Shown one piece after another: positions 1 through 7,157 of a stretch of DNA of 9,429 nt. The notes under the pieces were generated by a model. The model saw only the letters and a program-made list of their open reading frames with translations, was not told the origin of the DNA and made no database searches. How positions within the stretch are numbered: position 1 is the first letter of the stretch; each line of letters begins with the position of its first letter. This stretch comes from Clostridiaceae bacterium (GTDB lineage Bacteria; Bacillota; Clostridia; Saccharofermentanales; DTU023): contig JAAYEX010000096.1 of the NCBI GenBank assembly GCA_012728535.1, forward strand, positions 1-9,429, read 5' to 3'. The translations under genes were made by a program, and so were the position numbers.

Positions 1-2198
1 CCTGGAAAGCCAAAGAAGAGGATAAAGTCATTGCTTTGTCCAAGATGGGCTACGATGCGGATATTGACGGAGAAGCCTATGTAACCGTTTCCGGCCAAAA
101 CTCCAATAACTCCATTCGCTTCAGCGACGAATTTATGAAAGCAGTTGATACGCTCGATCGCAAGCCTGACGCTAAATTTAAATTACGCGGACGGGTTGAT
201 AAGAGTGTAAACCGCGAAGTTTCTGTAAATTCCATCTGGAAACTGTTCAATCAGTCAGCCTGGCGCTGTGCTGACCCTGCACCCCAGTTTGATGATACCT
301 TCAACGCCTGGCATACCTGCCCGGCAGGTGAGGACGGTGACTACGGCGCTAAGCACAACCGCATCAATTCTACCAACCCCTGCGGTGAATATGCCTTCCT
401 TGATGACAGCAGCTGTAATCTTGCCTCAATCAACGTTCTAAATTTTTATGACACTGATACCAAGCATTTAGATGTTGCCGGCCTCACACATATGATCAGC
501 TTATGCCAATTTGTGCTTGAAGCCTCCATTCATTGGGGGCAGTTCCCTACCGAGGCGATAGCACGAAAAACCTGGGGCTTCCGTGCTACAGGTCTGGGCA
601 TGGCGAATCTGGCCGCTTTGCTGATGTCACTCGGCCTTCCTTACGACTCGGATGAAGCACGCCAGATCGGCGCAGCCCTGTCCGGTCTGATTACCGGCCA
701 AAGTTATTGTGTCTCGGCCGAGATGGCCCAACGCTGCGGTCCTTTTGAACATTATGAAAAGAACAAGCCTTATATGCAGCGTGTTATTCGCAATCATAGC
801 CGAGCAGCCGGAGTCCGCCATGATGAAGCAGAAGATCTAGGTTATGACTTGCAGCGACTTTCACATGAAACCCTGCAAGACCTTGGTTTAGCAGATCTTA
901 GCGACCAGGTTAGGGCATGCTGGCAGCAAGCTGAGCAAGAGGGCGAAAAGCACGGCTATCGCAATGCTCAAGTTTCTGTAATGGCCCCGACCGGTACGAT
1001 TTCCTTTGCCATGGATTGCGCATCAACCAGTATTGAACCGTTTTTCTCTCACGTAACTTATAAAAAGCTATCCGGCGGCGGCTATATGAAGCTGGTTAAC
1101 CCGGTAGTGGAAAACGGCCTTAAAGCCTTGGGCTATTCAGCAGCTGAACGCAAAGATATAACAGATTATATCTTGAGAGAAGACGATAACGGAATGATCC
1201 TGGATGGAAAAATTGAAGGGGCACCTCATCTCAGAGAAGACGATCTGCCGGTTTTTGATACAGCAAACCAGTGTGGAACCGGCGAGCGCTACATTCATTA
1301 TCTCGGCCACGTCAAGATGGTAGCCGCCATATCACCCCTGATTTCAGGAGCGATTTCAAAAACGGTAAATCTGCCCAATGATGCCAGGGTTGAAGACTTT
1401 GCGGATGTAGTCCTTACCTCATGGAAAATGGGTATCAAGGGCATTACTCTTTATCGCGACGGTTCGAAGTTCACTCAGCCACTGAACCTCCGTCTAGGAG
1501 CTGAGGAGCGCAGCGAAATACCCTTGTCGGATATGTCTTATCATGATCTATTGAATTATGCTGAGAACGCACGCACATCCCTGGCGGAATGTGAGGAAGA
1601 GCTTGCTTCGCCCAGTGTGCATGAACGCATCAAACCTGAAGGCATTCGCAGTGGCGTTACCCATCCTGCTCAGATCGAAGATGTAAAAGTCTACATCACG
1701 GTTAACCGCGATGAAAATGGCAAGGTTGTCGAACTCTTCATGACCACAGACCGCGAAGGAACTTTGATCACCGGTTTGCTGAACTCGCTGTCCAAGACAA
1801 TTTCTGTCATGCTGCAATACGGTATCGAGCCTGAATCAATTTCCAAAATGCTGCGTGGACAAAAATTTGAGCCCTACGGTTTTGTTCAGCGGCACCCTTA
1901 TATCAAATATTGTACTTCCGTGTCTGACCTGATCAGCAAGGTAATTGACATCGAGACCGGCGATTACTCCCGTGTTCAGGTCAGGCCTGACGGCAGTGAA
2001 CGCAGGGGTGATGCTTCCGTAACCCCGACCCAGATCAGCATGGATGAGTACATCCACGAGAGTGCCGGTGATGCGGCCAAAAACGGCGAACGTCTATATG
2101 ACGGCTCTACCTGCTCCAACTGTTCCGGTACCCGCATGGTTCGCAACGGCACCTGCAAGGTGTGTCTGGACTGCGGTGAAACAACCGGCTGTTCCTAA
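1..2198 (+). CDS. nrdJ: Class II (adenosylcobalamin-dependent) ribonucleotide reductase, C-terminal part
   Basis: This enzyme reduces ribonucleotides to deoxyribonucleotides in the cytoplasm, using adenosylcobalamin to make a thiyl radical. The reading frame is open to the left edge (first full codon at 3), so the N-terminus lies outside. By comparison with Thermotoga NrdJ (thiyl cysteine near residue 322), about 200 residues are missing. Visible landmarks are the NPCGE motif with the presumed thiyl cysteine at 381-383, the SSCNLASIN motif with one redox-active cysteine at 414-416, the phosphate-binding MAPTGTISF segment from 981, the KKLSGGGY segment near 1060-1085, and ISGAISKTVNLP near 1340-1375. 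A TSCPD-like domain covers about 1660-1900. The C-terminal tail has two CxxC pairs (cysteines at 2112, 2121, 2163 and 2172) and ends in TTGCS, the usual NrdJ tail thought to re-reduce the active site. A cobalamin adenosyltransferase follows at once, which supports the B12-dependent class. Confidence 0.96.
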   Translation, partial: WKAKEEDKVIALSKMGYDADIDGEAYVTVSGQNSNNSIRFSDEFMKAVDTLDRKPDAKFKLRGRVDKSVNREVSVNSIWKLFNQSAWRCADPAPQFDDTFNAWHTCPAGEDGDYGAKHNRINSTNPCGEYAFLDDSSCNLASINVLNFYDTDTKHLDVAGLTHMISLCQFVLEASIHWGQFPTEAIARKTWGFRATGLGMANLAALLMSLGLPYDSDEARQIGAALSGLITGQSYCVSAEMAQRCGPFEHYEKNKPYMQRVIRNHSRAAGVRHDEAEDLGYDLQRLSHETLQDLGLADLSDQVRACWQQAEQEGEKHGYRNAQVSVMAPTGTISFAMDCASTSIEPFFSHVTYKKLSGGGYMKLVNPVVENGLKALGYSAAERKDITDYILREDDNGMILDGKIEGAPHLREDDLPVFDTANQCGTGERYIHYLGHVKMVAAISPLISGAISKTVNLPNDARVEDFADVVLTSWKMGIKGITLYRDGSKFTQPLNLRLGAEERSEIPLSDMSYHDLLNYAENARTSLAECEEELASPSVHERIKPEGIRSGVTHPAQIEDVKVYITVNRDENGKVVELFMTTDREGTLITGLLNSLSKTISVMLQYGIEPESISKMLRGQKFEPYGFVQRHPYIKYCTSVSDLISKVIDIETGDYSRVQVRPDGSERRGDASVTPTQISMDEYIHESAGDAAKNGERLYDGSTCSNCSGTRMVRNGTCKVCLDCGETTGCS

Positions 2199-2229
2199 TA
2201 ATTGAAAAAATGACGGAGGACTTGAGAAA

Positions 2230-2769
2230 ATGACCGATATTCGTGAAAGTTTGGGGAAGATTCATCTCTATGCCGGCGACGGCAAGGGGAAGACAACCGC
2301 CGCTGCCGGTCTGGCAGTACGGGCCAGCGGGAATGGACTCAAAGTGCTCTTTGCCCAGTTCCTTAAATCAGGGACTTCCGCTGAACTGAAGCAGATGGAA
2401 AAACTTGGCATCTCAGTAATCTCAGGCCAGCCCGTCACCAAATTCGTGTTCCAGATGAATGCTGAGGAAAAACAGGAGTCACGCGAATTTTTTGAAAATC
2501 GTCTGGAAGAGGTTTTTGCTGAGGTCAGGGCGGATTATGATTTGCTCATTCTGGATGAAGTTTTGGGCGCGATTTCTACTGAGATGATCTCGGAAGAACG
2601 TTTACTCGAGTTGTTGCAGTCCAAGCCCGGCTTGTTGGAGGTCGTCATAACCGGCCGTGATCCTTCGGCTGGAATAATAGCCCGGAGTGATTACTATACC
2701 GAAATGAAGATGCACAAACATCCTTATGAAAGCGAAGGCCTTGGCGCACGAGCAGGCATAGAATACTAG
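2230..2769 (+). CDS. cobO: Corrinoid (cob(I)alamin) adenosyltransferase, CobA/CobO/BtuR family
   Basis: The protein transfers the 5'-deoxyadenosyl group of ATP to cob(I)alamin, giving adenosylcobalamin in the cytoplasm. The 179 residues match the usual size of the family. The P-loop typical of it, GDGKGKTT, is at residues 16-23, followed by VLFAQFLKS at 39-47, a Walker B-like LLILDE at 105-110, TGRDP at 141-145, TEMKMHKHPY at 157-166 and the ending GARAGIEY at 172-179. The ATG is preceded by GGAGGA at 2215-2220 with suitable spacing. It lies 31 nt after nrdJ with no terminator visible between them, so the two are probably co-transcribed. The reductase just upstream is a consumer of its product. 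The family also acts in de novo B12 synthesis, but no other cobalamin gene is in the window, so a role in salvage or cofactor supply is the simpler reading. Confidence 0.95.
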   Translation: MTDIRESLGKIHLYAGDGKGKTTAAAGLAVRASGNGLKVLFAQFLKSGTSAELKQMEKLGISVISGQPVTKFVFQMNAEEKQESREFFENRLEEVFAEVRADYDLLILDEVLGAISTEMISEERLLELLQSKPGLLEVVITGRDPSAGIIARSDYYTEMKMHKHPYESEGLGARAGIEY

Positions 2770-2777
2770 GTTAGTGA

Positions 2778-3542
2778 ATGGAAAACAATATAGATAAATA
2801 CGTGGAGCAGGAAGACGGCCGCTATTTTGAAGAGCGTCTGATTATTACTGACGATGTAGACTTAAATTCCAGGTGGACCCTGCAATCGATGCTGGCTTGG
2901 ATGCAGGAAGTTGCAGAAAGTCATAGTCGTGTTTATGATTATGGCTTTGAAGATTTGAGGGCAAAAAATGCTTGCTGGGTTTGTCTGCGCTATCACTTGA
3001 AACTTGAATCTTATCCCCGCCTCTATGATAGGGTTCAAACTTATACCTGGGCTGAGCCGGCACGACTCGGCGTATATCCCCGGATGTTTTCACTGGAAGA
3101 TGAATCCGGATCTGCCATGATCCGCGCTGCAAGCATGTGGAGCATCATCGACCTGGACAAGCGCAGTATGGTAAATCCGATTAAGCTGGGCTTGCCGTCC
3201 TATCCTACACGAAAAATCCAAAGCTTCGGTGACTTGAAAGCTCTGAGCAAAATAGACATACCGGAAGGTGAGGAAAGGCTTTACAAATACAGACCGGTTT
3301 ACTCTGATTTTGACATGAACGGACACGTCAACAACACCAGTTACCTGCTATGGTTTGATAATCATTTCAGTCTCGAAGATCATAGAAAATATGAAGTCCG
3401 CGATTTGCTGATTCATTACAATCAGGAAGTGCGTCCCGGCGTGGATCTGGATTTAAGATTTATTCTGGCAGAAGACAAAGTGTTTTTTGCCGCTGACAGT
3501 GAAGCAGGAAATCACTTCCAAATGCTGGCCGTTATAGATTAA
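2778..3542 (+). CDS. Acyl-ACP thioesterase (FatA/FatB-like, double hot-dog)
   Basis: This is a predicted soluble enzyme that hydrolyses acyl-acyl carrier protein, releasing free fatty acid and ending chain elongation. The 254 residues fit two hot-dog domains (about 15-140 and 165-250). The first holds the segment AASMWSIIDLDKRSMVNP, like the W-x-x-x-D/N-x-x-x-R stretch of FatA/FatB. The second holds DMNGHVNNTSY, with D179, N181 and H183 matching the Asp-x-Asn-x-His of plant thioesterases. E217 lies 34 residues after the histidine, the same spacing I recall for the proposed catalytic Glu in plant FatB. The neighbouring position, cysteine in plant enzymes, is valine here (V218). The gene starts 8 nt after the adenosyltransferase stop with only a weak AGG (2768-2770) as ribosome binding site, overlapping that stop, so translational coupling is likely. 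The chain length released cannot be read from sequence. Confidence 0.9.
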   Translation: MENNIDKYVEQEDGRYFEERLIITDDVDLNSRWTLQSMLAWMQEVAESHSRVYDYGFEDLRAKNACWVCLRYHLKLESYPRLYDRVQTYTWAEPARLGVYPRMFSLEDESGSAMIRAASMWSIIDLDKRSMVNPIKLGLPSYPTRKIQSFGDLKALSKIDIPEGEERLYKYRPVYSDFDMNGHVNNTSYLLWFDNHFSLEDHRKYEVRDLLIHYNQEVRPGVDLDLRFILAEDKVFFAADSEAGNHFQMLAVID

Positions 3543-3570
3543 AGTTTCTTTTTTAAGAATCTCTTCTTGT

Positions 3571-3598
3571 TTGCACCGTCCGGGCAAGCTATTATTAA
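3571..3598 (+). promoter_or_regulatory. Candidate sigma-A-type promoter for the lipid kinase gene
   Basis: TTGCAC (3571-3576) and TATTAA (3593-3598) are separated by 16 nt in the 109-nt gap before the lipid kinase gene. The -35 match is poor and the -10 only moderate. The gap contains no strong terminator hairpin, so read-through from the upstream operon is equally possible. Confidence 0.3.
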
Positions 3599-3651
3599 AT
3601 GGTTAGATTTTTGGGATGTATTTTTACATAGTGTTGTGAAGAGGTTGACTT

Positions 3652-4686
3652 ATGGAATCAGAGCGGAAGTTTTTAGTAATTCTTAGTGGCAAGGCAGGTC
3701 AGGGGAAAATACTGAATTCTGATTTGAGCAACCAGATCAGCCAGTCTTTTGAAAAAGCAGGCTTGTCTTCGAACTACGACATATTAATAACTCAGCATGA
3801 GGGACATATCAATGAAGCTGCCAAACTCTTCGCAGGAGAGTATGGTGATAAAGGTGTGGTCTACATAGCCGGAGGCGACGGTTCTCTCAATGAAGTGGCT
3901 CAGGCTATTCATGGAAGTGGGTGCGCTCTGGGTGTTATTCCCGCCGGTACTGCCAACGATTTTGCCAAAACAATTTTCGGCAAAAAAAAGATTTCCGTCA
4001 AAGACATTGTTGAAGCCATGCCGCACCCGGAGTTCAAACTCCTTGATCTGATGCGTCTGTCATTTCCACCCGGTGTCTGTCTTTACAGTCAATATGCTGA
4101 TGAGGAAGTTTTGACAGAAGTTTATCCTGAGCCTAATGGTGAAGACGGCAAAGTCACCGCCTACGCTTTGAACGTAACATCTTTCGGCCTGGATACGCTG
4201 ATCTTGCGCAGGGCTTACGAGCTAATGAAATCAAATCCTAAAATTGGAGGCAACGCTTACTATGTCAGCGTTGTAAATAATTTAGGCAGCAGGAAAGTCT
4301 TTCCGGCCAGATATGAATTGGAGTTAAGTAACGGCGAGTCAGTATCGGGACAGAAAGATTATGTGACCTTAGCTTTGTGTAATGGAGGTTTTTACGGTAA
4401 CGGTTTCAATCCGGCACCGATGGCTGATCCATACGATGGCATTTTGAATCTTTGTGACGCGGTTTGGATGGGACGTATGCGTTTTTTGCCCCTGATTTTG
4501 CGCTATCTCAAGGGCAAACACCTGAACAGCCGCTACATCAGCATCACTGATGTGCTGTCAGGGAGTTTTGTTTCTGCAAATGATGAAGAGATTTTAGGTA
4601 ATTATGATGGCCTTATCTTCCGTGCACCATCGTTTTCTTTTGAGGTCATTCCCCGGACACTTCCCTTCGCGCGCTTGAAGATCTAG
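3652..4686 (+). CDS. Diacylglycerol kinase family lipid kinase (YegS/DgkB-like) with altered DGE motif
   Basis: Members of this family phosphorylate lipids such as diacylglycerol or related alcohols at the inner face of the membrane; the substrate here is unknown. The 344 residues are near the family's usual 290-330. The nucleotide-binding motif GGDGSLNE is at residues 74-81, with D76 the conserved Asp, followed by the characteristic VIPAGTANDFA. The C-terminal lobe contains GGFYGNGFNPAPMADPYDGIL, the region that usually carries the metal-linked aspartates. Near the end, the expected Asp-Gly-Glu reads D319-G320-L321 (nucleotides 4606-4614); its distance to the following EVIP matches DGE to EILP in YegS, so the substitution looks real. 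That Glu is considered a catalytic residue in DgkB. The N-terminal NPxSG motif is also degenerate (LSGKAGQGK). AAGAGG at 3639-3644 is the ribosome binding site. The gene ends inside the stop codon of the opposing gene. Confidence 0.88.
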   Translation: MESERKFLVILSGKAGQGKILNSDLSNQISQSFEKAGLSSNYDILITQHEGHINEAAKLFAGEYGDKGVVYIAGGDGSLNEVAQAIHGSGCALGVIPAGTANDFAKTIFGKKKISVKDIVEAMPHPEFKLLDLMRLSFPPGVCLYSQYADEEVLTEVYPEPNGEDGKVTAYALNVTSFGLDTLILRRAYELMKSNPKIGGNAYYVSVVNNLGSRKVFPARYELELSNGESVSGQKDYVTLALCNGGFYGNGFNPAPMADPYDGILNLCDAVWMGRMRFLPLILRYLKGKHLNSRYISITDVLSGSFVSANDEEILGNYDGLIFRAPSFSFEVIPRTLPFARLKI

Positions 4687-5264
4687 TACTTTTCTTCAAG
4701 TCTTGGCGCTTCTTCTGAGACCTTAGCTGCCTCTGCCTGTCGTATTGCAGGATCGCGCCGCATTATTGCGAGCAGACCAATGCTTATACCGTCGAGGATT
4801 AAGGTCACAGATATGGGAATGGTCAGTATTTCTATCCCCAAAGGTTTATGCAGAATCAGAACCATACCCCCGGCAAGAATCAGCAGGTTGAGTACAATGC
4901 TGACTTTCATTGTAGTTTGGTCGAGAAGTTTCAGTGTGAAGAAGGACGCAACTGCGTCTGCTACAAACCAGGCACCGACGAGATAGGTGGCTATGGTTGA
5001 GGCCAGATTAGAACTGACAAAGAGGAAAACCGCCAGCAAGATGAGAAGAATTCCCCAAACGAGAATCAGGTTTGGCCTGAAAGCGGACTTATCTTCCGTC
5101 CGGATGTAGATCCAGATGACTCTGAGCCCCTGTACAAGAGCCGCTACACCCAACAAAATTCCGATTATCTGCGGGATCTTGATAAAGTCCGCTAAAGCGA
5201 TAATGCCGGCGATAAGAAATGAGATGCCGACGATCAGAGAAACAACTTTGCTTGTGATCTTCAT
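4683..5264 (-). CDS. HdeD/DUF308-like integral membrane protein
   Basis: This is a 193-residue protein with about six hydrophobic segments (roughly 5-27, 31-54, 65-84, 88-110, 119-138 and 145-167) and a charged, Glu-rich cytoplasmic-looking tail from about 168. The repeated pairs of short helices with GI-x-L-L-type glycine patterns and the overall size fit the HdeD/DUF308 family. HdeD of Escherichia coli is linked to acid resistance, but most members in Gram-positive bacteria have no known function, so I assign none. The start is well supported by AAGGAGG at 5271-5277, 6 nt before the ATG. This site overlaps the TAA stop of dtd, so the two genes form an operon with probable translational coupling. 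Its TAG stop shares the palindrome CTAG with the stop of the lipid kinase gene. Confidence 0.8.
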   Translation of the reverse strand: MKITSKVVSLIVGISFLIAGIIALADFIKIPQIIGILLGVAALVQGLRVIWIYIRTEDKSAFRPNLILVWGILLILLAVFLFVSSNLASTIATYLVGAWFVADAVASFFTLKLLDQTTMKVSIVLNLLILAGGMVLILHKPLGIEILTIPISVTLILDGISIGLLAIMRRDPAIRQAEAAKVSEEAPRLEEKY

Positions 5265-5275
5265 CTTGTGCCTCC

Positions 5276-5722
5276 TTAGAACTCGTCCGTGTCCAGCCAG
5301 ATGGTGAACGGTCCCTCGTTGCTTAGAGTGACTTTCATTTCTGCTCCGAATTCCCCTGTACTGACATTTTCAATATCCTTTTTCGCCAGCTCGACAAATA
5401 ACTCATAGAGAGACTTGCCCAGTTCCGGACCTGCAGAATAGGAAAAGCCGGGACGGTTCCCGCGGCGCAGGTCGGCAAAGAGTGTGAACTGTGACACGAT
5501 GAGACAATCGCCTTCGACTTGAGAAATATCCAGGTTAGTCTTACCGTTTTCGTCCGCAAAAATGCGCAGACGACGGATTTTATTCCATAGCTTACTGCAG
5601 CTGTCAGCGTCGTCCTCGCTGCCTACGCCAAGAAAAACAACATAGCCGGGTCCGATCTCCCCTGCTATTTCTCCATCTATCTGAACATCTGCACGTGAAA
5701 CACGCTGAATCAAAGCTCGCAT
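5276..5722 (-). CDS. dtd: D-aminoacyl-tRNA deacylase
   Basis: DTD removes D-amino acids (and glycine wrongly attached to tRNA-Ala) from tRNAs in the cytoplasm, a proofreading step of translation. The 148 residues match the family's usual 145-150. The protein begins MRALIQRVSRA, has the catalytic motif SQFTLFAD with S77, Q78 and T80 at the expected positions, and has the Gly-cisPro motif as NEGPFT (G137, P138) near the C-terminus. I chose the ATG at 5722 and not the in-frame upstream start at 5755: the shorter form begins exactly at the conserved N-terminus and has GGAGG at 5728-5732, 5 nt before it. The usual relA neighbour is not seen here; instead the gene leads a two-gene operon with the HdeD-like membrane protein. 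Confidence 0.95.
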   Translation of the reverse strand: MRALIQRVSRADVQIDGEIAGEIGPGYVVFLGVGSEDDADSCSKLWNKIRRLRIFADENGKTNLDISQVEGDCLIVSQFTLFADLRRGNRPGFSYSAGPELGKSLYELFVELAKKDIENVSTGEFGAEMKVTLSNEGPFTIWLDTDEF

Positions 5723-5727
5723 CTTAA

Positions 5728-5732
5728 CCTCC
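5728..5732 (-). promoter_or_regulatory. Ribosome binding site fixing the dtd start
   Basis: GGAGG on the minus strand lies 5 nt before the ATG at 5722. It would sit inside the coding region if translation began at the upstream in-frame start (5755), so it supports the shorter 148-residue protein. Confidence 0.8.
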
Positions 5733-5780
5733 GCAATCGGACTATTTTCAGTCAATTTTTCTAATATTCATTCTTTCTTT

Positions 5781-5809
5781 ATTCTAGACTAAATGTCAGG
5801 ATCTGTGCA
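5781..5809 (-). promoter_or_regulatory. Candidate promoter for the dtd operon
   Basis: On the minus strand, TGCACA (5809-5804) and TAGAAT (5786-5781) are 17 nt apart. The -10 matches TATAAT at five of six bases, the -35 at four of six. Transcription would start near 5774, leaving a leader of about 50 nt before dtd. Confidence 0.4.
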
Positions 5810-5904
5810 TTTTGTCCCGGTGAAAGTCTGAATATATCATGATTGACATATTTTCAGCTGACAGGCTTCCGGGGAGCTTTTCCCATTGTTAAAGGATTGA
5901 AATA

Positions 5905-5932
5905 TTCACAATATGTTATTCTGATGCATAAT
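5905..5932 (+). promoter_or_regulatory. Candidate promoter for the LCP gene
   Basis: TTCACA (5905-5910) and CATAAT (5927-5932) are 16 nt apart, each matching the sigma-A consensus at five of six bases. Transcription would start near 5939, giving a leader of about 64 nt. The -35 lies in a short AT-rich inverted repeat, ATATT-CAC-AATAT (5902-5914). The rest of the 280-nt divergent gap (5723-6002) holds no gene I can support and no strong hairpin. Confidence 0.4.
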
Positions 5933-6002
5933 AGAAATTAAAAGAACAATTATATGTCGTAGCAGAGGTCCTTCCGATCTACTGTTTGCCGGGAGAAAAG
6001 CG

Positions 6003-7082
6003 GTGGTCAGAAAAAGAGTTAATCGAACTCAGAAGCAAAAGAAAAAGCGCAAAAATTTCTTAAAAAGATTCAATCATTCTTACCCGATATACCTTGTAAC
6101 AGGCGGCCTCCTGTTTGGAATGCTCTTGTCGGTATTTACAGTTGCCGGTGTCGCCTTGGCAGACTTATATGGCAGAGTGCGTTCGCCGGAGGAGCTTTCC
6201 CTGTTGGACAATCCCGACTGGTTGGACGACAGCAGTGCTTTTCCGGTCATAGGCCTGGGCGAAGATCCGGAAGACGGCCTGAGTGAAGAGACTGGTTCGA
6301 ACCCGGATGATGATCAAATAAAGGGGAGCGAAGATGATCAGCAGGATGAAGCTTCTCGCCTGGCTCTGTATGGAATTGAGAATATTCTCATAATAGGGAC
6401 TGACACGGTCTCATTCTCAGGCAGGTCGGATGTTATGATTCTTGCATCACTCAATCACAATACCCGAAAGCTTAATATGGTGTCCTTCTACAGGGCTGCC
6501 AATGTAAATATTCCCGGCTATGGACAAGGCTTGCTGAATTCTGCTTATGCTTATGGCGGAGCTGACTTGCTGATTCGCACGATTGAAGAGAATTTCCGTG
6601 TGTCGATCAATGGCTATGTAATTTTCAATTTCAATTCATTTATCAAATCAATTGATGTCATGGGCGGTGTGAATCTCTATTTGAGCGATGCTGAGGCTGC
6701 AGCACTGGGTATGTCCCCGGGGTATAATTGGGCTTCGAGCTCTCAGGCCCTCGGATATGTCCGCCTGCGCAAAATTGACACCGATTTTAATCGTATGGGC
6801 AGGCAGCGGCAGGTCCTGGATGCAGTGTTAAGTCAGCTGTCAGCCTGCAGTGCCGTAACCATATACAATGTAGCGACAGTAATCCTACCATCTGTTGTTA
6901 CTGACCTTAATGTGATGTCTTATGTTGGTAAAGCACACACATACCTGTCTTACAGCAGGGACCAAATGCAGATTCCGCGAACATCGGACATGTGGATGTT
7001 TTATAATTACTATGGTCAGGAGAGCGGGGGTTATGACCAAAATGCGACCGCCAACTTACTGAGAGATTTTTTAACAAACTGA
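6003..7082 (+). CDS. LytR-CpsA-Psr (LCP) family envelope protein
   Basis: LCP proteins are membrane-anchored enzymes that attach polymers such as teichoic acids or capsule to peptidoglycan on the outer face of the membrane. The 359-residue protein has a very basic cytoplasmic tail (1-22), one transmembrane helix (about 29-54), an acidic linker (about 70-117) and an LCP domain (about 124-275). In the domain are NILIIGTD (D134), GRSD (D143), IPGYGQGLLNSAYAYGG (170-186) and YVRLRK...DFNRMGRQRQVL, which keeps R254, R256, R264 and R267. The usual Arg-Asp after the third strand reads R164-A165 in SFYRAAN, so one normally conserved Asp is lost. The start is GTG, preceded by GGGAG at 5991-5995. Which polymer it handles cannot be told, and no glycan-synthesis genes are nearby. 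Confidence 0.88.
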   Translation: MVRKRVNRTQKQKKKRKNFLKRFNHSYPIYLVTGGLLFGMLLSVFTVAGVALADLYGRVRSPEELSLLDNPDWLDDSSAFPVIGLGEDPEDGLSEETGSNPDDDQIKGSEDDQQDEASRLALYGIENILIIGTDTVSFSGRSDVMILASLNHNTRKLNMVSFYRAANVNIPGYGQGLLNSAYAYGGADLLIRTIEENFRVSINGYVIFNFNSFIKSIDVMGGVNLYLSDAEAAALGMSPGYNWASSSQALGYVRLRKIDTDFNRMGRQRQVLDAVLSQLSACSAVTIYNVATVILPSVVTDLNVMSYVGKAHTYLSYSRDQMQIPRTSDMWMFYNYYGQESGGYDQNATANLLRDFLTN

Positions 7083-7157
7083 GGATTCAATTCACATTTA
7101 TTCAGGTCTGTTGCTTTTACATACGTTTTAGTTTGCGGATGTCTGAAAGAGGTTTAA

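Noticed and set aside
5723..5755. In-frame 11-residue extension of DTD.
   Set aside because: The conserved N-terminus and a GGAGG site both point to the ATG at 5722.
5844..5849. Perfect -35 hexamer TTGACA on the plus strand.
   Set aside because: No -10-like hexamer lies 15-18 nt downstream.
5872..5884. Short GGGA/TCCC hairpin upstream of the LCP gene.
   Set aside because: Only four base pairs with no T-run after it; too weak for a terminator or a regulatory structure.
5839..5892. Small frame of 17 codons starting with ATG in the divergent gap.
   Set aside because: No ribosome binding site and no recognisable sequence.
5894..5911. Possible Rex (redox regulator) operator before the LCP gene.
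   Set aside because: The right half TTCACAA fits the consensus, but the left half at the required spacing (GGATTGA) does not match TTGTGAA.
5971..5980. CTTCCGATCT, identical to the last ten bases of a common Illumina adapter, in the leader of the LCP gene.
   Set aside because: The match ends at ten bases and the adjoining base differs from the adapter. The LCP ribosome binding site and frame downstream are normal, so a chance match is more likely than an adapter remnant.
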